Shown here in pieces: positions 32,517 through 42,472 of a DNA stretch of 64,000 nt (positions within the stretch are counted from its first letter, which is position 1; every line of letters starts with the position of its first letter). The position numbers were made by a program, and so were the translations under genes. Source of the DNA: Gammaproteobacteria bacterium (GTDB lineage Bacteria; Pseudomonadota; Gammaproteobacteria; Pseudomonadales; Azotimanducaceae); the NCBI GenBank assembly GCA_009839505.1, contig VXPO01000056.1, positions 1 through 64,000 on the forward strand, written 5' to 3'. The notes under the pieces are model-generated. The model ran no database searches and had not been told where the DNA came from. It saw only the letters and a list, made by a program, of their open reading frames with translations.

Positions 32517-34955
32517 TCAGTTCCGCCGCACCTCCCGAAACGGCCCTCGGTCCATCCTCGGTTCCTTGGGTAACCCGAGCACCCGCTCGGCGATGATGTT
32601 TCTTTGAATCTCGTCCGTGCCCCCAGCGATGGACACGGCGGGAACCGACACCAGTATCTCGGCGATCAATCCGTTCAGGGCACCGTCGTTGCCAGTGAGC
32701 ATGGCGTTGGGACCGGCGATCAGCGTGTGTACGTGGCAGGCCTGCCGGGCGACGTCGCTGGCTGCGAGTTTTCCTAGAGAACCTTCGGGGCCTTGGGTTT
32801 GGCCACGTTCCTGGGCAGCGCGGGCGCGGCGTGCGGTCCACTCGGCGGATCGCGCCAGGGTGAGCAGCTTGGCGACTTCCTGGCGGACCACGGGATCGGC
32901 GATGCGTCCCGTCACGGTTGCCCGCTCGACCACGAGGTCCACGCGTCCCGCACGCTGCGGGTACCACTTGTAGGGCTCCATGGCGGTGGCGATTTCCCGG
33001 CGCTCCTCGTCGTAGATCGACCCTTGGAATCCGTGGTCGCGCGCCTGGCCGCGCAGACCGTCGGCACCGCGGCGTTCGTGGGCGAGGGTGGTGATGGCCA
33101 CCTGCCAGCCGTTGCCGACCCCGGAGATCCGATTCTCGGACGGGATCACGGCATCCGTGAAGAACACCTGGTTGAACGATGCATGACCGTTCATCTGCTT
33201 CAAGCGGTTTACCGACACGCCGTCCTGGCGCATGTTGAGGATGAAGTAGGTGAGGCCCTGGTGCTTCGGGACGTCCCAGTCGGTGCGGGCAAGCAGCAGG
33301 CCGTAGTCCGCGTGGTGGGCGCTGGTAGTCCACACCTTCTGGCCGTTCACGATCCAACGCTCGCCGTCAAAGTCGGCCCGGGTGGTGGCGCCGGCCAGGT
33401 CCGAGCCGCTGCCGGGCTCGCTGAAGAGCTGGCACCAGGTGTCCTCGCCGGTGAGGATGCGGCGCAGGAAACGGGCCTTCTGATCGTCGTTGCCGTGCTC
33501 CAACAGGGTGGCGCCCGCGAGGATCCGGATGCCGGTCTTGGCTGCGCCGAGGGCACCGATGCGACCGAACTCCTCTTCAACGACGGGAGCAAGCGCTTGC
33601 GGAAGATCACGACCGAACCAATCCGTAGGCCAGGTGGGCATTCCCCAGCCCGAGTCGGCGAGCTTGCCGCGCCAGGCGACGAGGCTCGCGTTCGGATCCC
33701 AGTTCGATTCGAGCCAGCCTCGGACCTCCTCGCGCAGTGCTCTGGCCTCCACCGAGCCGCCAGGGCTGGGCGGACCCGCGCTGGTGGATGCACTCGGCGT
33801 AGCCGGTGACGCCGTCGTCGGCTCGGCCTTGGCCTCGGGCGTCTCCCAGTTCCGCATGAGCCTCTCGCGGTGCCTGGCTGGGTCGCCGAGGAAGACCTCC
33901 GAACTCTTCGCGCGCTTGTAGTAGAGGTGCGTGTCGTTCTCCCAGGTGAAGCCGGTGCCACCGTGGATCTGGATGCAGTCCTTCGCCGCCTGCATGTACG
34001 CGTCCGATGCCGCGGACTTCGCGAGACTCGCCAGTGCCGAGAGATCGTCGTCGTTGTCTCGAGCGGCGTTGGCGGCTTGGTAGGCCGCGGACTTGGCGAG
34101 TTCGACGGTAAGCGTCAGGTCGGCCAGGCGATGCTTGACGGCCTGAAAGGAACCGATGGCGCGACCGAACTGGACGCGCTCCTTGGCATAGGCGACGGCC
34201 GAATCCAACAGCCAGGCGGCACCGCCAACCATCTCATTCGCCAGCGCGGCGGCGGCGAGATCGAGGGTGCGGGCGAGGGCGCGACCTGATTCACCGCGTT
34301 TTCCGAGCAGGCGACCGTCGGCACCGTCCAGGGTGATTCGAGCGAGCTTGCGCGTGGGATCCAAGGCGCTGAGCGGCGCTCGCGAGACGCCCGGCGCGGA
34401 CGCATCGACGGCGTATAAGGACAGACTGTCCGTACCGGTCGACTCCGGTTCTCGGGCGACGACCAGCAAGAGGTCGGCAATACATCCATCAAGCACGTGG
34501 CTCTTGGAGCCGGTGAGTCTGCCGTCGTCGGCGACGAGTTCAACGGCATCCAGTTCCCATCCACCGCCGGATTCGGTGAGCGCCAAGGTCGCCAGGCGGT
34601 CGCCGGAGGCTAGAGCGGGCAGGAGCTCTGCCTTGTCGTCCTCTGAGCCAGCTTCGAGGATCGCCGTGGCAGCGAGCACTGTCGATGAGAAATAGGGTCC
34701 GCAGTAGAGCGTCCGGCCCATTTCCTCCAGGACGACGGCCAGTTCCGCGAAGGAGAAGCCCTGGCCGCCGTAGACCTCGGGAATGTGCACGCCGCCCAAC
34801 GCCAGGTCCTGGCAGAGCTGACGCCAGACCTCGGGGTCGTAGCCCCCGTCCATTTCCATCAGCCGCCGGACTTCGGTTGCCGGGGAATGATCGTTTAGGA
34901 ACCGCCGAACCGCGTCCCGCAGTTGGTCTCGTTCTTCAGTGAAGCTGATGCCCAT
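32517..34955 (-). CDS. Two-domain acyl-CoA dehydrogenase fusion (FadE34-like layout)
   Basis: 812 residues: two acyl-CoA dehydrogenase units in tandem. Unit 1 (about 1-372) runs from MGISFTEERDQLRDAVRRFL to CIQIHGGTGFTWEN and HRERLMRNW. A Pro/Ala/Ser linker (about 375-403, TTASPATPSASTSAGPPSP) follows. Unit 2 (about 405-812) has FSEPGSGSDLAGATTRADFD for flavin contact and SIAGGTDEIQRNIIAERVLG at the end. Actinobacterial steroid and bile-acid side-chain dehydrogenases are heterotetramers or such fusions. FAD-dependent alpha,beta-desaturation of a bulky acyl-CoA is likely; the substrate is not readable. A short open frame 7 bases upstream suggests it once followed another gene in an operon. Confidence 0.88.
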   Translation of the reverse strand: MGISFTEERDQLRDAVRRFLNDHSPATEVRRLMEMDGGYDPEVWRQLCQDLALGGVHIPEVYGGQGFSFAELAVVLEEMGRTLYCGPYFSSTVLAATAILEAGSEDDKAELLPALASGDRLATLALTESGGGWELDAVELVADDGRLTGSKSHVLDGCIADLLLVVAREPESTGTDSLSLYAVDASAPGVSRAPLSALDPTRKLARITLDGADGRLLGKRGESGRALARTLDLAAAALANEMVGGAAWLLDSAVAYAKERVQFGRAIGSFQAVKHRLADLTLTVELAKSAAYQAANAARDNDDDLSALASLAKSAASDAYMQAAKDCIQIHGGTGFTWENDTHLYYKRAKSSEVFLGDPARHRERLMRNWETPEAKAEPTTASPATPSASTSAGPPSPGGSVEARALREEVRGWLESNWDPNASLVAWRGKLADSGWGMPTWPTDWFGRDLPQALAPVVEEEFGRIGALGAAKTGIRILAGATLLEHGNDDQKARFLRRILTGEDTWCQLFSEPGSGSDLAGATTRADFDGERWIVNGQKVWTTSAHHADYGLLLARTDWDVPKHQGLTYFILNMRQDGVSVNRLKQMNGHASFNQVFFTDAVIPSENRISGVGNGWQVAITTLAHERRGADGLRGQARDHGFQGSIYDEERREIATAMEPYKWYPQRAGRVDLVVERATVTGRIADPVVRQEVAKLLTLARSAEWTARRARAAQERGQTQGPEGSLGKLAASDVARQACHVHTLIAGPNAMLTGNDGALNGLIAEILVSVPAVSIAGGTDEIQRNIIAERVLGLPKEPRMDRGPFREVRRN

Positions 34956-34961
34956 GAGGAG

Positions 34962-35042
34962 CTATCCGGCTGAGCGTTTGGACCTGGCGAACTCCGCGAA
35001 TCGGCGGTGGTAGTCACCACTGAGTTTGATGTAGACCGGCAT
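34962..35042 (-). other. 26-codon open frame, possible 3' remnant of a lost upstream gene
   Basis: The frame MPVYIKLSGDYHRRFAEFAR plus SKRSAG ends in TAG 7 bases before the dehydrogenase start, normal operon spacing. It has protein-like composition but is far too short for a domain and starts right beside the HNH gene end. It may be the tail of a gene replaced when the HNH gene arrived, or simply noise. Confidence 0.25.
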
Positions 35043-35059
35043 GAACTACCATTTGATGC

Positions 35060-35992
35060 TCAACCTAGGAAGACACGGTCGTTGTGCCATTCGAGCGTTT
35101 GCACGTCAGGCCGTTCGGCGGTGGGTCTGGGCACGACTACCCTTTTCCCATGGAGTGCATAGTAGTCTCTGCCGTTTTCGAACTTCTCACGGATCCGACC
35201 GCTGACTTCGAAGCGCATTTCCGGGGTAACAGTCACGTAGCCGTGGTCAAACAAGGTGTGGATGTCGCGTCGCAGGAGTAGCCCATTGTCAGCGCGATGT
35301 TCGCCACCAGACGAATATGGACGAATATGGGCGGCCTCGAGCGCGGGCAATGTGCGTTCGCGCGTAACCGCACAACGTCGACCATAAATGTCTGTGATTA
35401 GCTCGCGAAAGCCACCTTGTCCGATGCGTGGCTTGATGAGTTGAGGCGTCGCGTATCTTTCTCGCTGTTCACCCAATTCGAGGGGTTGTCGGGCAAGTCG
35501 ATCCTGGACATTGTCCCAAAGTTGATGTCCCTCGCCGTCTGAAGTGTTAAACGTCTTGAACCGAACAATGTTGCGGTGCCACGGTACCGGAATCCAGTCC
35601 TTTTCGTCCAAGAAGAAGGGCTGCGTAAGGATTCGACAGCCGACGTCGAAATCAGAATGATCGTGCTGATCCTGCCGATATTGTGCGATTCGGGTTCGCA
35701 TTTGGAGTGCGGACTTGGCACCGTTCGCGACTCCGAAGGTCTCCCATGCATGCGAACATGGGCAGATCAAGGCGCGGAAGAATATCCCGCCGCCTACGAT
35801 GTCATCGCGTCCGTCTGGATGATCCCCTCTGCGCAGTTTGAATAGGAGGAACTCCCCAGATTCTAGAGCCCTGAAGTTCTGAGGAGATGGTGACCAGAAG
35901 TTCACCTCCTCGAGTTTCCGAGCCTCGGATTCGGACCGGAGAGTATCGAACCACTCGCGGTCGGTGACCGCGACGGTCATTCTTACCGACAT
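35060..35992 (-). CDS. HNH nuclease-domain protein, restriction-endonuclease-like
   Basis: 310 residues from the ATG at 35992 (alternatives at 36025 and 35980). The N-terminal about 190 residues are an unrecognised domain with FWSPSPQNFRALESGEFLLFKLR, a pattern seen in HNH restriction-type proteins. The nuclease lies near the C-terminus: CAVTRERTLPALEAAHIRPYSSGGEHRADNGLLL (in order) with HTLFDHG, giving the H-N-H set. The coding sequence is clearly less GC-rich than its neighbours and interrupts a set of acyl-CoA genes. No methylase is adjacent, so it may be a solitary modification-dependent nuclease; horizontal arrival is likely. Confidence 0.83.
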   Translation of the reverse strand: MSVRMTVAVTDREWFDTLRSESEARKLEEVNFWSPSPQNFRALESGEFLLFKLRRGDHPDGRDDIVGGGIFFRALICPCSHAWETFGVANGAKSALQMRTRIAQYRQDQHDHSDFDVGCRILTQPFFLDEKDWIPVPWHRNIVRFKTFNTSDGEGHQLWDNVQDRLARQPLELGEQRERYATPQLIKPRIGQGGFRELITDIYGRRCAVTRERTLPALEAAHIRPYSSGGEHRADNGLLLRRDIHTLFDHGYVTVTPEMRFEVSGRIREKFENGRDYYALHGKRVVVPRPTAERPDVQTLEWHNDRVFLG

Positions 35993-36060
35993 ACGAAGTC
36001 CCCAACGGAAGTGTACGAAGGGCACATCTTAGCAGTGGGTGTAGCCGACTTTCATCGACC

Positions 36061-36909
36061 TCACTGCGCGGATTGCTTTCTCGGCAGGTCGACGAAATCG
36101 CCGGGGCGTTCCTGCCGGTTGGCGAGCATGGCTTCCTGCATCTCCGCGCCCTGCAGGAACGAAGCGTTCCAGATCGCGATGTAGTCCAATCCGTCAGCGG
36201 TGGAGTGGTCGCGAGCGTAGTTGATCATGCGTTTGCAGCCGTAGACGGCCAGCGGCGGCTTGCGGGCGATCTCGCGGGCCACCTCGAAGACACCCTCGAG
36301 CATCGCGTCCTGGTCGGCGTAGACCCGGTTGACCAAGCCGATCTCCTTGGCCTCTGCCGCGGACATGCGTCGGCCGGTATAGGCGAGTTCGCGAACGATG
36401 CCTTCCGGGATCAGCTTGCATAGGCGCGGGAACGTGCCGACGTCGGCGGTCATGCCGATGTTGATTTCGAAGATGGTGAAGTAGGCGTCTTCGGTGGCGT
36501 AGCGCATGTCGCAGGCGGAGACCATGTCCACGCCGCCACCGATGCAGCCTCCCTGCACCGCGGCCAGAACGGGGATGCGACACTCTTCGAGACAACTGAG
36601 GCTCCGCTGGGTGTGCAGCGCGCCGTCGTAGAAGCTCGCACCGTGGCGAATCCTCGCTGCCCGGGCAGCCGCTTCGTCGCCGCCGCCACCGCCGCCACCG
36701 AACGAAGCGAGATCCATCCCCGAGCAGAAGTGCGGCCCGGTGGAGGAGACGACGATGGCGCGTGCCCGGGCGTTGCCGTCGATGTCTTCCACGATGGCCG
36801 GTAGATCGCGCCAGAACGCCGGAATCATGCTGTTGCGCTTCTCAGGCCGCGTCAAAACGATGTGCGCGATCCGGTCCTGAATATCGACGCTGAAACTCTC
36901 GTAGTTCAT
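36061..36909 (-). CDS. Enoyl-CoA hydratase/isomerase (crotonase) family protein
   Basis: 282 residues from the ATG at 36909; the frame continues open to 37968 but only as antisense of the MATE gene. Crotonase features: IVLTRPEKRNSM, the oxyanion loop FCSGMDLASF and AVQGGCIGGGVDMVSACDMRYA, with an acidic residue in TFPRLCKLIPEG. A seven-glycine run (GGGGGGGDE) sits after DLASF and is encoded by a GCC/ACC-rich microsatellite. Probably hydrates or isomerises enoyl-CoAs (the YATEDAYFTIFEINIGMTADVG block resembles dienoyl-CoA isomerases). Beta-oxidation neighbours support the role. Confidence 0.88.
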   Translation of the reverse strand: MNYESFSVDIQDRIAHIVLTRPEKRNSMIPAFWRDLPAIVEDIDGNARARAIVVSSTGPHFCSGMDLASFGGGGGGGDEAAARAARIRHGASFYDGALHTQRSLSCLEECRIPVLAAVQGGCIGGGVDMVSACDMRYATEDAYFTIFEINIGMTADVGTFPRLCKLIPEGIVRELAYTGRRMSAAEAKEIGLVNRVYADQDAMLEGVFEVAREIARKPPLAVYGCKRMINYARDHSTADGLDYIAIWNASFLQGAEMQEAMLANRQERPGDFVDLPRKQSAQ

Positions 36910-36968
36910 TGGGTGGTTTCCGTGATTGGTGGATGAATGGTCCCACAACTCGGAGAGTTGGCGGAGCG

Positions 36969-38240
36969 CTACGTGCTTTTGGCGGCTCGCCTCACGTAGC
37001 CTGCGTTCCAATTCCAGGCGACGAGGCCGACGCCGACGTTGCTCATCGCCGTGGCGATGAAGATGCCCAGGTAGCCGAACAGGTAGTCGCCGAGGATGGC
37101 CAGCGGTACGTAGACGATCAGCGTCCGCAACAGCGAGATGACCACGGAGGGCCCGGGCTTGCCCAGGGCGTTGAACGAGGCACTCGCGATCTGCGTCATG
37201 CCCATGAAACCGATGCTCAGTGGAATGATGAGAAAGAACCAACTCGCGACGTCGACGACGACGGGGTCGGTGCTGATCCACGTCGTCACCACCCACTCGC
37301 CGCAGGTGACCATGACGACGAAGGTGAAGACACCCCACGCCAAGGCGAAGTTGTTGGTGAGCTTCAGCGCGCGCCGGACTCGGTTGATCAAGCCCGCGCC
37401 CCAATTCTGGCCGACGAAAGGTTCCACCGAGGACGATGCCGACCAGAGAATCATGTGGGCCAGCATCTCCACCCGGGAAGCGACGTTGTAGCCGGCGACC
37501 ACGGCATCGCCGTGTGCGGACAGCAGTCTGGTGATGATGAACATCGACACGGGCATCACCAGGCCGCTGCCGATCGCGGGCCCGCCGACATGCATGATGG
37601 CGATCCAGGATGATCCGAGGCCGCGCAGAGACCAGCGGAAGAGGTGGGCGCGACTGATCAGCACCGCGTAGGCGATGCTTGCCAGGCTCCGTGAAATCAC
37701 GTACGCCCATGCGGCGCCCGCGATGCCCAGTTCGGGGGCGTCGAGCCACCCGAAGACCAGGATCGGGCAGAGCACGATCTGTCCCGCCGAGCCCAGCATC
37801 ATGATCAGGCCGGGACTGGCGGCGTTGCCCGTGGCGCGCAGCAGCATCGATCCGACGATGGAGGTCATGAACAGGGGGAAGCCGATGGCGAACACCGTCA
37901 GATAGTCCGTGGCCATCTGGCGGACTTCGCCGTCGGCTCCCAGTGCGCCGACGATGTGGCCGGCACAAGCGGCAAATGCCACCGAGACCACGATACCCAC
38001 CAGCAGAGAAAGAAGGTGGGCGTGGGTGACGATTGCCGCCACCCGTGCTCGATCACCCGCGCCGAACGTGCGTGCGGTTACGGAGGATGCGCCGGAGCCG
38101 ATGCCGCTGGCGAAGGCATAGAGCGTGATGGTCGTCGGGAAGGCGTAACCCAACGCGGCCAAGGCGTCGGTACCGATCCGGCCGAGGACGACGGTCTCGG
38201 CGATCTGGGCGCCGAGCATGCTCACGGACCCCAACGCCAT
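36969..38240 (-). CDS. MATE-family multidrug/metabolite exporter
   Basis: 423 residues from the first usable ATG, with about twelve membrane helices and MATE hallmarks (GIGSGASSVTARTFGAGDR, PLFMTSIVGSMLLRATGNA, EPFVGQNWGAG). The family exports organic cations by sodium or proton antiport. The codons just upstream of 38240 continue the typical MATE N-terminus (SRHLFRLGSF) in frame, yet contain no ATG, GTG or TTG. The true start may therefore be a rare codon such as CTG at 38399 or 38262, or a start lost to a sequencing error. It lies between crotonase and MaoC genes on the same strand. Confidence 0.85.
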   Translation of the reverse strand: MALGSVSMLGAQIAETVVLGRIGTDALAALGYAFPTTITLYAFASGIGSGASSVTARTFGAGDRARVAAIVTHAHLLSLLVGIVVSVAFAACAGHIVGALGADGEVRQMATDYLTVFAIGFPLFMTSIVGSMLLRATGNAASPGLIMMLGSAGQIVLCPILVFGWLDAPELGIAGAAWAYVISRSLASIAYAVLISRAHLFRWSLRGLGSSWIAIMHVGGPAIGSGLVMPVSMFIITRLLSAHGDAVVAGYNVASRVEMLAHMILWSASSSVEPFVGQNWGAGLINRVRRALKLTNNFALAWGVFTFVVMVTCGEWVVTTWISTDPVVVDVASWFFLIIPLSIGFMGMTQIASASFNALGKPGPSVVISLLRTLIVYVPLAILGDYLFGYLGIFIATAMSNVGVGLVAWNWNAGYVRRAAKST

Positions 38241-38412
38241 GAACGAGCCGAGACGGAACAGGTGGCGGCTAACGGCACCGCTGGTGAAACCTGCCGCGGT
38301 CCGAGTCGGGACGTGGGTCCCGGCGGGTCCGCGGTCGCTGGCGCCCCCGGGACCGTCGATGGAAGTGGGGGGCTCGCCTTCCCCGGAGGTGGTCTTCAGT
38401 CCGCGACTCCGG

Positions 38413-39288
38413 TCAGGCCGCGTATTCGAAATACGCGTTGGAGACGACGACCCGATCCTCGACCTGCGCCTCGAAGACCACCCGACCGTCGCCGGCGCGC
38501 CAGGCGCGGATGTTCAACTCGTCGTTGAGGAACACGGGGGCGGAGAAGCGCACCTTGATCTTCCTGAATCGCGTCGGGTCGCCATCGGCGAGGGCGCCGA
38601 GGAGCAGGTGTGCGCAGTGCCCGAAGGTGCACAAGCCGTGCAGGATCGGTTCGTGGAAGCCGCCGAAGCGCGCCGAATCCGGGTCGATGTGCAGCGGGTT
38701 GTAGTCCCCGGAGAGACGGTAGATGTGCGCCTGGTTGTCGGCGATCCGATGGCTCACGGCGACGTCCGGTTCGCGATCGGGAACGGTGATCTTCTGTGAG
38801 TAGGTCTCGCCGGACCCTTCGAAAGGCTCGATGTCCCCCAGTTCCTTCACCCCGCGCCGAAACGAGCCATTGACCATCTTCACGTACACATCGCCGTCGG
38901 CATCGGTCACGCTGCTCTCGGATTCCACGAAGCCGTTGCCCCGGCCACGTGGGTGGATGCCGACGACACGTGAACGCACGAATACCGATCCCGACTTGGG
39001 TAGCGCTTTGACCAACTCGAGGTACCGTTCCGCGTCGATGTTGAGCGGCCCGGGCGAGTTGGGAACCAGATCCCTGTCGAGCGGTGCCCCGGCACCTCCC
39101 CAGCGGATCGAGAAAGTCGGAAAGACCGCGAAGTCCGGGTGGCCCTCGTAGACGTAGCGCAGGTCCCGACTGCCGATGCCGACAGCGTAGAGCAGCACGT
39201 CGCGCTGATCGTAGGAAATCTCCACCGCCGGTCCCCACGGACCCGGTTTGCCTTCGGGCAGAGCTTCGGTAGCGCGGTAGGTTGGCAT
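38413..39288 (-). CDS. MaoC-type double-hotdog (R)-enoyl-CoA hydratase
   Basis: 291 residues from the ATG at 39288. It has the layout of hydratase 2 of peroxisomal multifunctional enzyme: an N-terminal degenerate hotdog domain (QRDVLLYAVGIGSRDLRYVYEG) and a C-terminal catalytic hotdog with the signature YRLSGDYNPLHIDPDSARFGGF and PILHGLCTFG. The Asp-His pair in GDYNPLH is intact. It hydrates trans-2-enoyl-CoA to the R-hydroxyacyl-CoA and fits with the neighbouring dehydrogenase, crotonase and thiolase-like genes. Confidence 0.9.
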   Translation of the reverse strand: MPTYRATEALPEGKPGPWGPAVEISYDQRDVLLYAVGIGSRDLRYVYEGHPDFAVFPTFSIRWGGAGAPLDRDLVPNSPGPLNIDAERYLELVKALPKSGSVFVRSRVVGIHPRGRGNGFVESESSVTDADGDVYVKMVNGSFRRGVKELGDIEPFEGSGETYSQKITVPDREPDVAVSHRIADNQAHIYRLSGDYNPLHIDPDSARFGGFHEPILHGLCTFGHCAHLLLGALADGDPTRFRKIKVRFSAPVFLNDELNIRAWRAGDGRVVFEAQVEDRVVVSNAYFEYAA

Positions 39289-39392
39289 GGCTCGACGACC
39301 CCCCAAAAGCGAGCCATCTTACGCGTAGGGCCGACGCTTGTCGTCGCCCGCCTTGCCCAACCCACACCGTGCGGTGACTGGGCCCCTTGCAT

Positions 39393-39492
39393 TGCGGAAG
39401 AAAAGGGACATCCACCCTGCTGCGGAAGAAAAGGGACATCCACCCTGCGGAAGAAAAGGGACATCCACCCTGCGGCTGAAAGGTGGATGTCC
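39393..39492 (+). repeat. Three 25-bp tandem repeats ending in a hairpin
   Basis: The unit begins TGCGGAAGAAAAGGGACATC and ends CACCC. Copies are at 39393-39417, 39421-39445 and 39446-39470. A final inverted piece (GGTGGATGTCC, 39482-39492) pairs with GGACATCCACC of the last unit to make an 11-bp stem with a 12-base loop. It lies between the MaoC and luciferase-like genes, both on the minus strand, and encodes nothing I accept. Confidence 0.75.
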
Positions 39493-39526
39493 TTGGAGAC
39501 CCTCGTCAGGACCGGCAGTAGCAGCG

Positions 39527-40345
39527 CTAGAAACCGGCGGCTTCGATCGCAGTTGCCAAGTTGTCGAGTCGTCGGCGGTATTCGCCACTATCCGAATAAC
39601 GCCCCGCAAGCACGAAATGCGCGGCGCCGGCTTCCCGGAAGTCGTTCAGCACCTGCGCGGCGGCGGCGGTGTCGTTCAAGGGCAACCCGCCCATGACGAC
39701 GATCTCGCCTGCGGGCTTGCCGGCGGCGGCGCAGATCTCTGCGTAATCGGCGCGTGCCTGGGGGAGCCGTTGTGGTGTCATGCCCATGGGCAGCCAACCA
39801 TCGCCGAACCTGGCCGCCCGTTTGAGCGCATGGGGAGCGGCGCCGCCGATGTAGATGGGCGGACGCGCCGGGCGCGGACGGAACAGGAACGTCTGCCCGT
39901 TGACCGTCACCTCGTCGTTGTCGAAACAGGCGCGGATGAACGCGAGGGCGTCGTCGGCCAGCCGGCCGCGTTGGTGCCGGTCGACCCCGAGGGCGCGGAA
40001 CTCGGGATCCATCCAGCCGATGCCTGCGCCGAACAGCAAGCGCCCTCCCGAGAGTTCCTGGATGCTGGCGATCTGCTTGACGGTGGGCAGAGGTGGGCGA
40101 TACGGAAGGATGAGGACGCCAACGCCGAGCTTGATGCGTTGGGTGACACCCGCGAGCCAGGCGAGGGAAACCAGGGGGTCAACGTAGCGCCCGTTGGAGC
40201 CCTCCGCGTCATCCGGCGGAATGGCGATGTGGTCCACCACCCACACGGACTCCATCCCGGTGCCCTCGGCTGCCCGCGCGCAAGCGGCCATCGTCTCGGG
40301 GGTGGACTGGTCGCCCATGTTCCGCAGGGTGACGCCGACGTGCAT
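39527..40345 (-). CDS. Luciferase-like (LLM) flavin/F420-type oxidoreductase
   Basis: 272 residues. TIM-barrel LLM family: MHVGVTLRNMGDQSTPET, ESVWVVDHIAIP, LGVGVLILPYRPPLPTVKQI, GRLLFGAGIGWMDPEFRALGVD and PPIYIGGAAPHALKRAARFGDGWLP are the standard blocks of the F420-dependent-like branch. Whether it uses F420 or FMN cannot be told; F420 genes are not in the window. It ends just before the gap gene, which follows on the same strand with a 3-base space. The reaction is unknown. Confidence 0.87.
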   Translation of the reverse strand: MHVGVTLRNMGDQSTPETMAACARAAEGTGMESVWVVDHIAIPPDDAEGSNGRYVDPLVSLAWLAGVTQRIKLGVGVLILPYRPPLPTVKQIASIQELSGGRLLFGAGIGWMDPEFRALGVDRHQRGRLADDALAFIRACFDNDEVTVNGQTFLFRPRPARPPIYIGGAAPHALKRAARFGDGWLPMGMTPQRLPQARADYAEICAAAGKPAGEIVVMGGLPLNDTAAAAQVLNDFREAGAAHFVLAGRYSDSGEYRRRLDNLATAIEAAGF

Positions 40346-40348
40346 TGG

Positions 40349-41349
<1,001 letters not shown>

Positions 41350-41350
<1 letters not shown>

Positions 41351-42381
41351 CAGAATGCTCCCGTTGTCGTTTCGGCATCGACCTTGGCGTACAACGCCGC
41401 CACGTCGAGAATGCGCCGCGCATGTCCCAGGGTTTCGTGCCAGGCGAGCAACTTGGTGAGCTTCTCGCCCGCCGCCAGCGTGCCCTGAAGATCGATGAGA
41501 ATGGACTGCGAGCAGCCCCTGACATCCGACGAGACGATCGGGTCGTGGGTCACGGCGATGAGCTCGGGTTCCGCCTCCGCGGCGGCCGCGAACAAGCCGT
41601 TGATCTCATCGGCGGCCATGGCCTTGTCCTGAAAGGCGAGGGTGATGTCCAGCAGTGAACCGGCGGCCACGGGCACGTTGAGGGCGAATCCGGAGAGCTT
41701 GCCCTGGACGACCGGCAACGCTCGTTCCACCCACTTGAGGGCCGGCGTCGTGTTGGGAATGATGTTGCCCGCGGCGGCGCGGCTTCGGCGGTAGTCGGGC
41801 CCCGCGTGGTCGTAGAGCGCCTGGTCGCGGGTGTAGGCATGCACGGACGTCATGGTGGCGTGGGCGACCGGCCTTGCGGCGGTCACGACCCGAAGTGCGA
41901 GCGCCATCGCGGCGGTGGATGCGGAACCCGCCGACACGATGCGGTCTGCTGAGACCGCGCTGTCCTCGTTCACGCCGCAGAGCACGACACGGTCGACATC
42001 CCCGTCGGGCAGCGACGACGTCACCACGCGCCAGGCGCCGTTGTCGAGGTGGGGAGCGAGACTGGCCCGCGACCGGTAGCGACCGGTGGCGTCGATGACG
42101 ACGTCCACGCCGAGCAGGTCCCAGGGAATCTCGCCGGGTCTCTCGGCGGACATGAGCCGAGTCCTGTGTTCGCCGCCGCCACCACGCGCGACCAGGTAAT
42201 TGCCATCCAAGTCGACCTTTGTCGCTCCTCCGGCGGACTTCCCCAACAGGTGATGCAGGATGTCGGGTTGCCCGATGTCGGATATGGCGACCGGGTCGAA
42301 GCGGGGACTCTCCAGGGACAGGCGATAGATTTGCCGGCCGATCTGGCCGAACCCCATTAGTCCGATCCGTAGTTTCTCCAA
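41350..42381 (-). CDS. GAPDH-like paralogue lacking the catalytic cysteine
   Basis: 343 residues of GAPDH fold: MEKLRIGLMGFGQIGRQIYR, VDVVIDATGRYRSRA, MTSVHAYTRDQALYDHAGPDYRRSRAAAGNIIPNT (in order) and SSDVRGCSQS. At the active site the family sequence SNASCTTNC reads SAGSASTAA, so the nucleophile is alanine (residue 154) while the partner histidine (H181) remains. The C-terminal WYDNEWGY becomes WHETLGHA. It cannot form the thioacyl intermediate. It may be a structural or regulatory partner of the coupled GAPDH, or bind another nucleotide-linked ligand. The frame is intact and constrained, so it is not a decaying pseudogene. Confidence 0.9.
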
Positions 42382-42472
42382 GGTTCTCTTACAGCCGATA
42401 ACGTCTCATGTGTTGACAATCATCGCACGAGCGGCAAGCGTGGCGGACTTTCCGACCCGATCCGGAGATGGG

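Noticed and set aside
36910..37968. Upstream extension of the crotonase reading frame
   Set aside because: It runs antisense-like through the MATE gene in another frame; the crotonase fold begins at MNYESFSVDIQ.
39393..39492. CRISPR array
   Set aside because: Repeat units are contiguous with 0-3 bases between them, so there are no spacers, and there are no cas genes.
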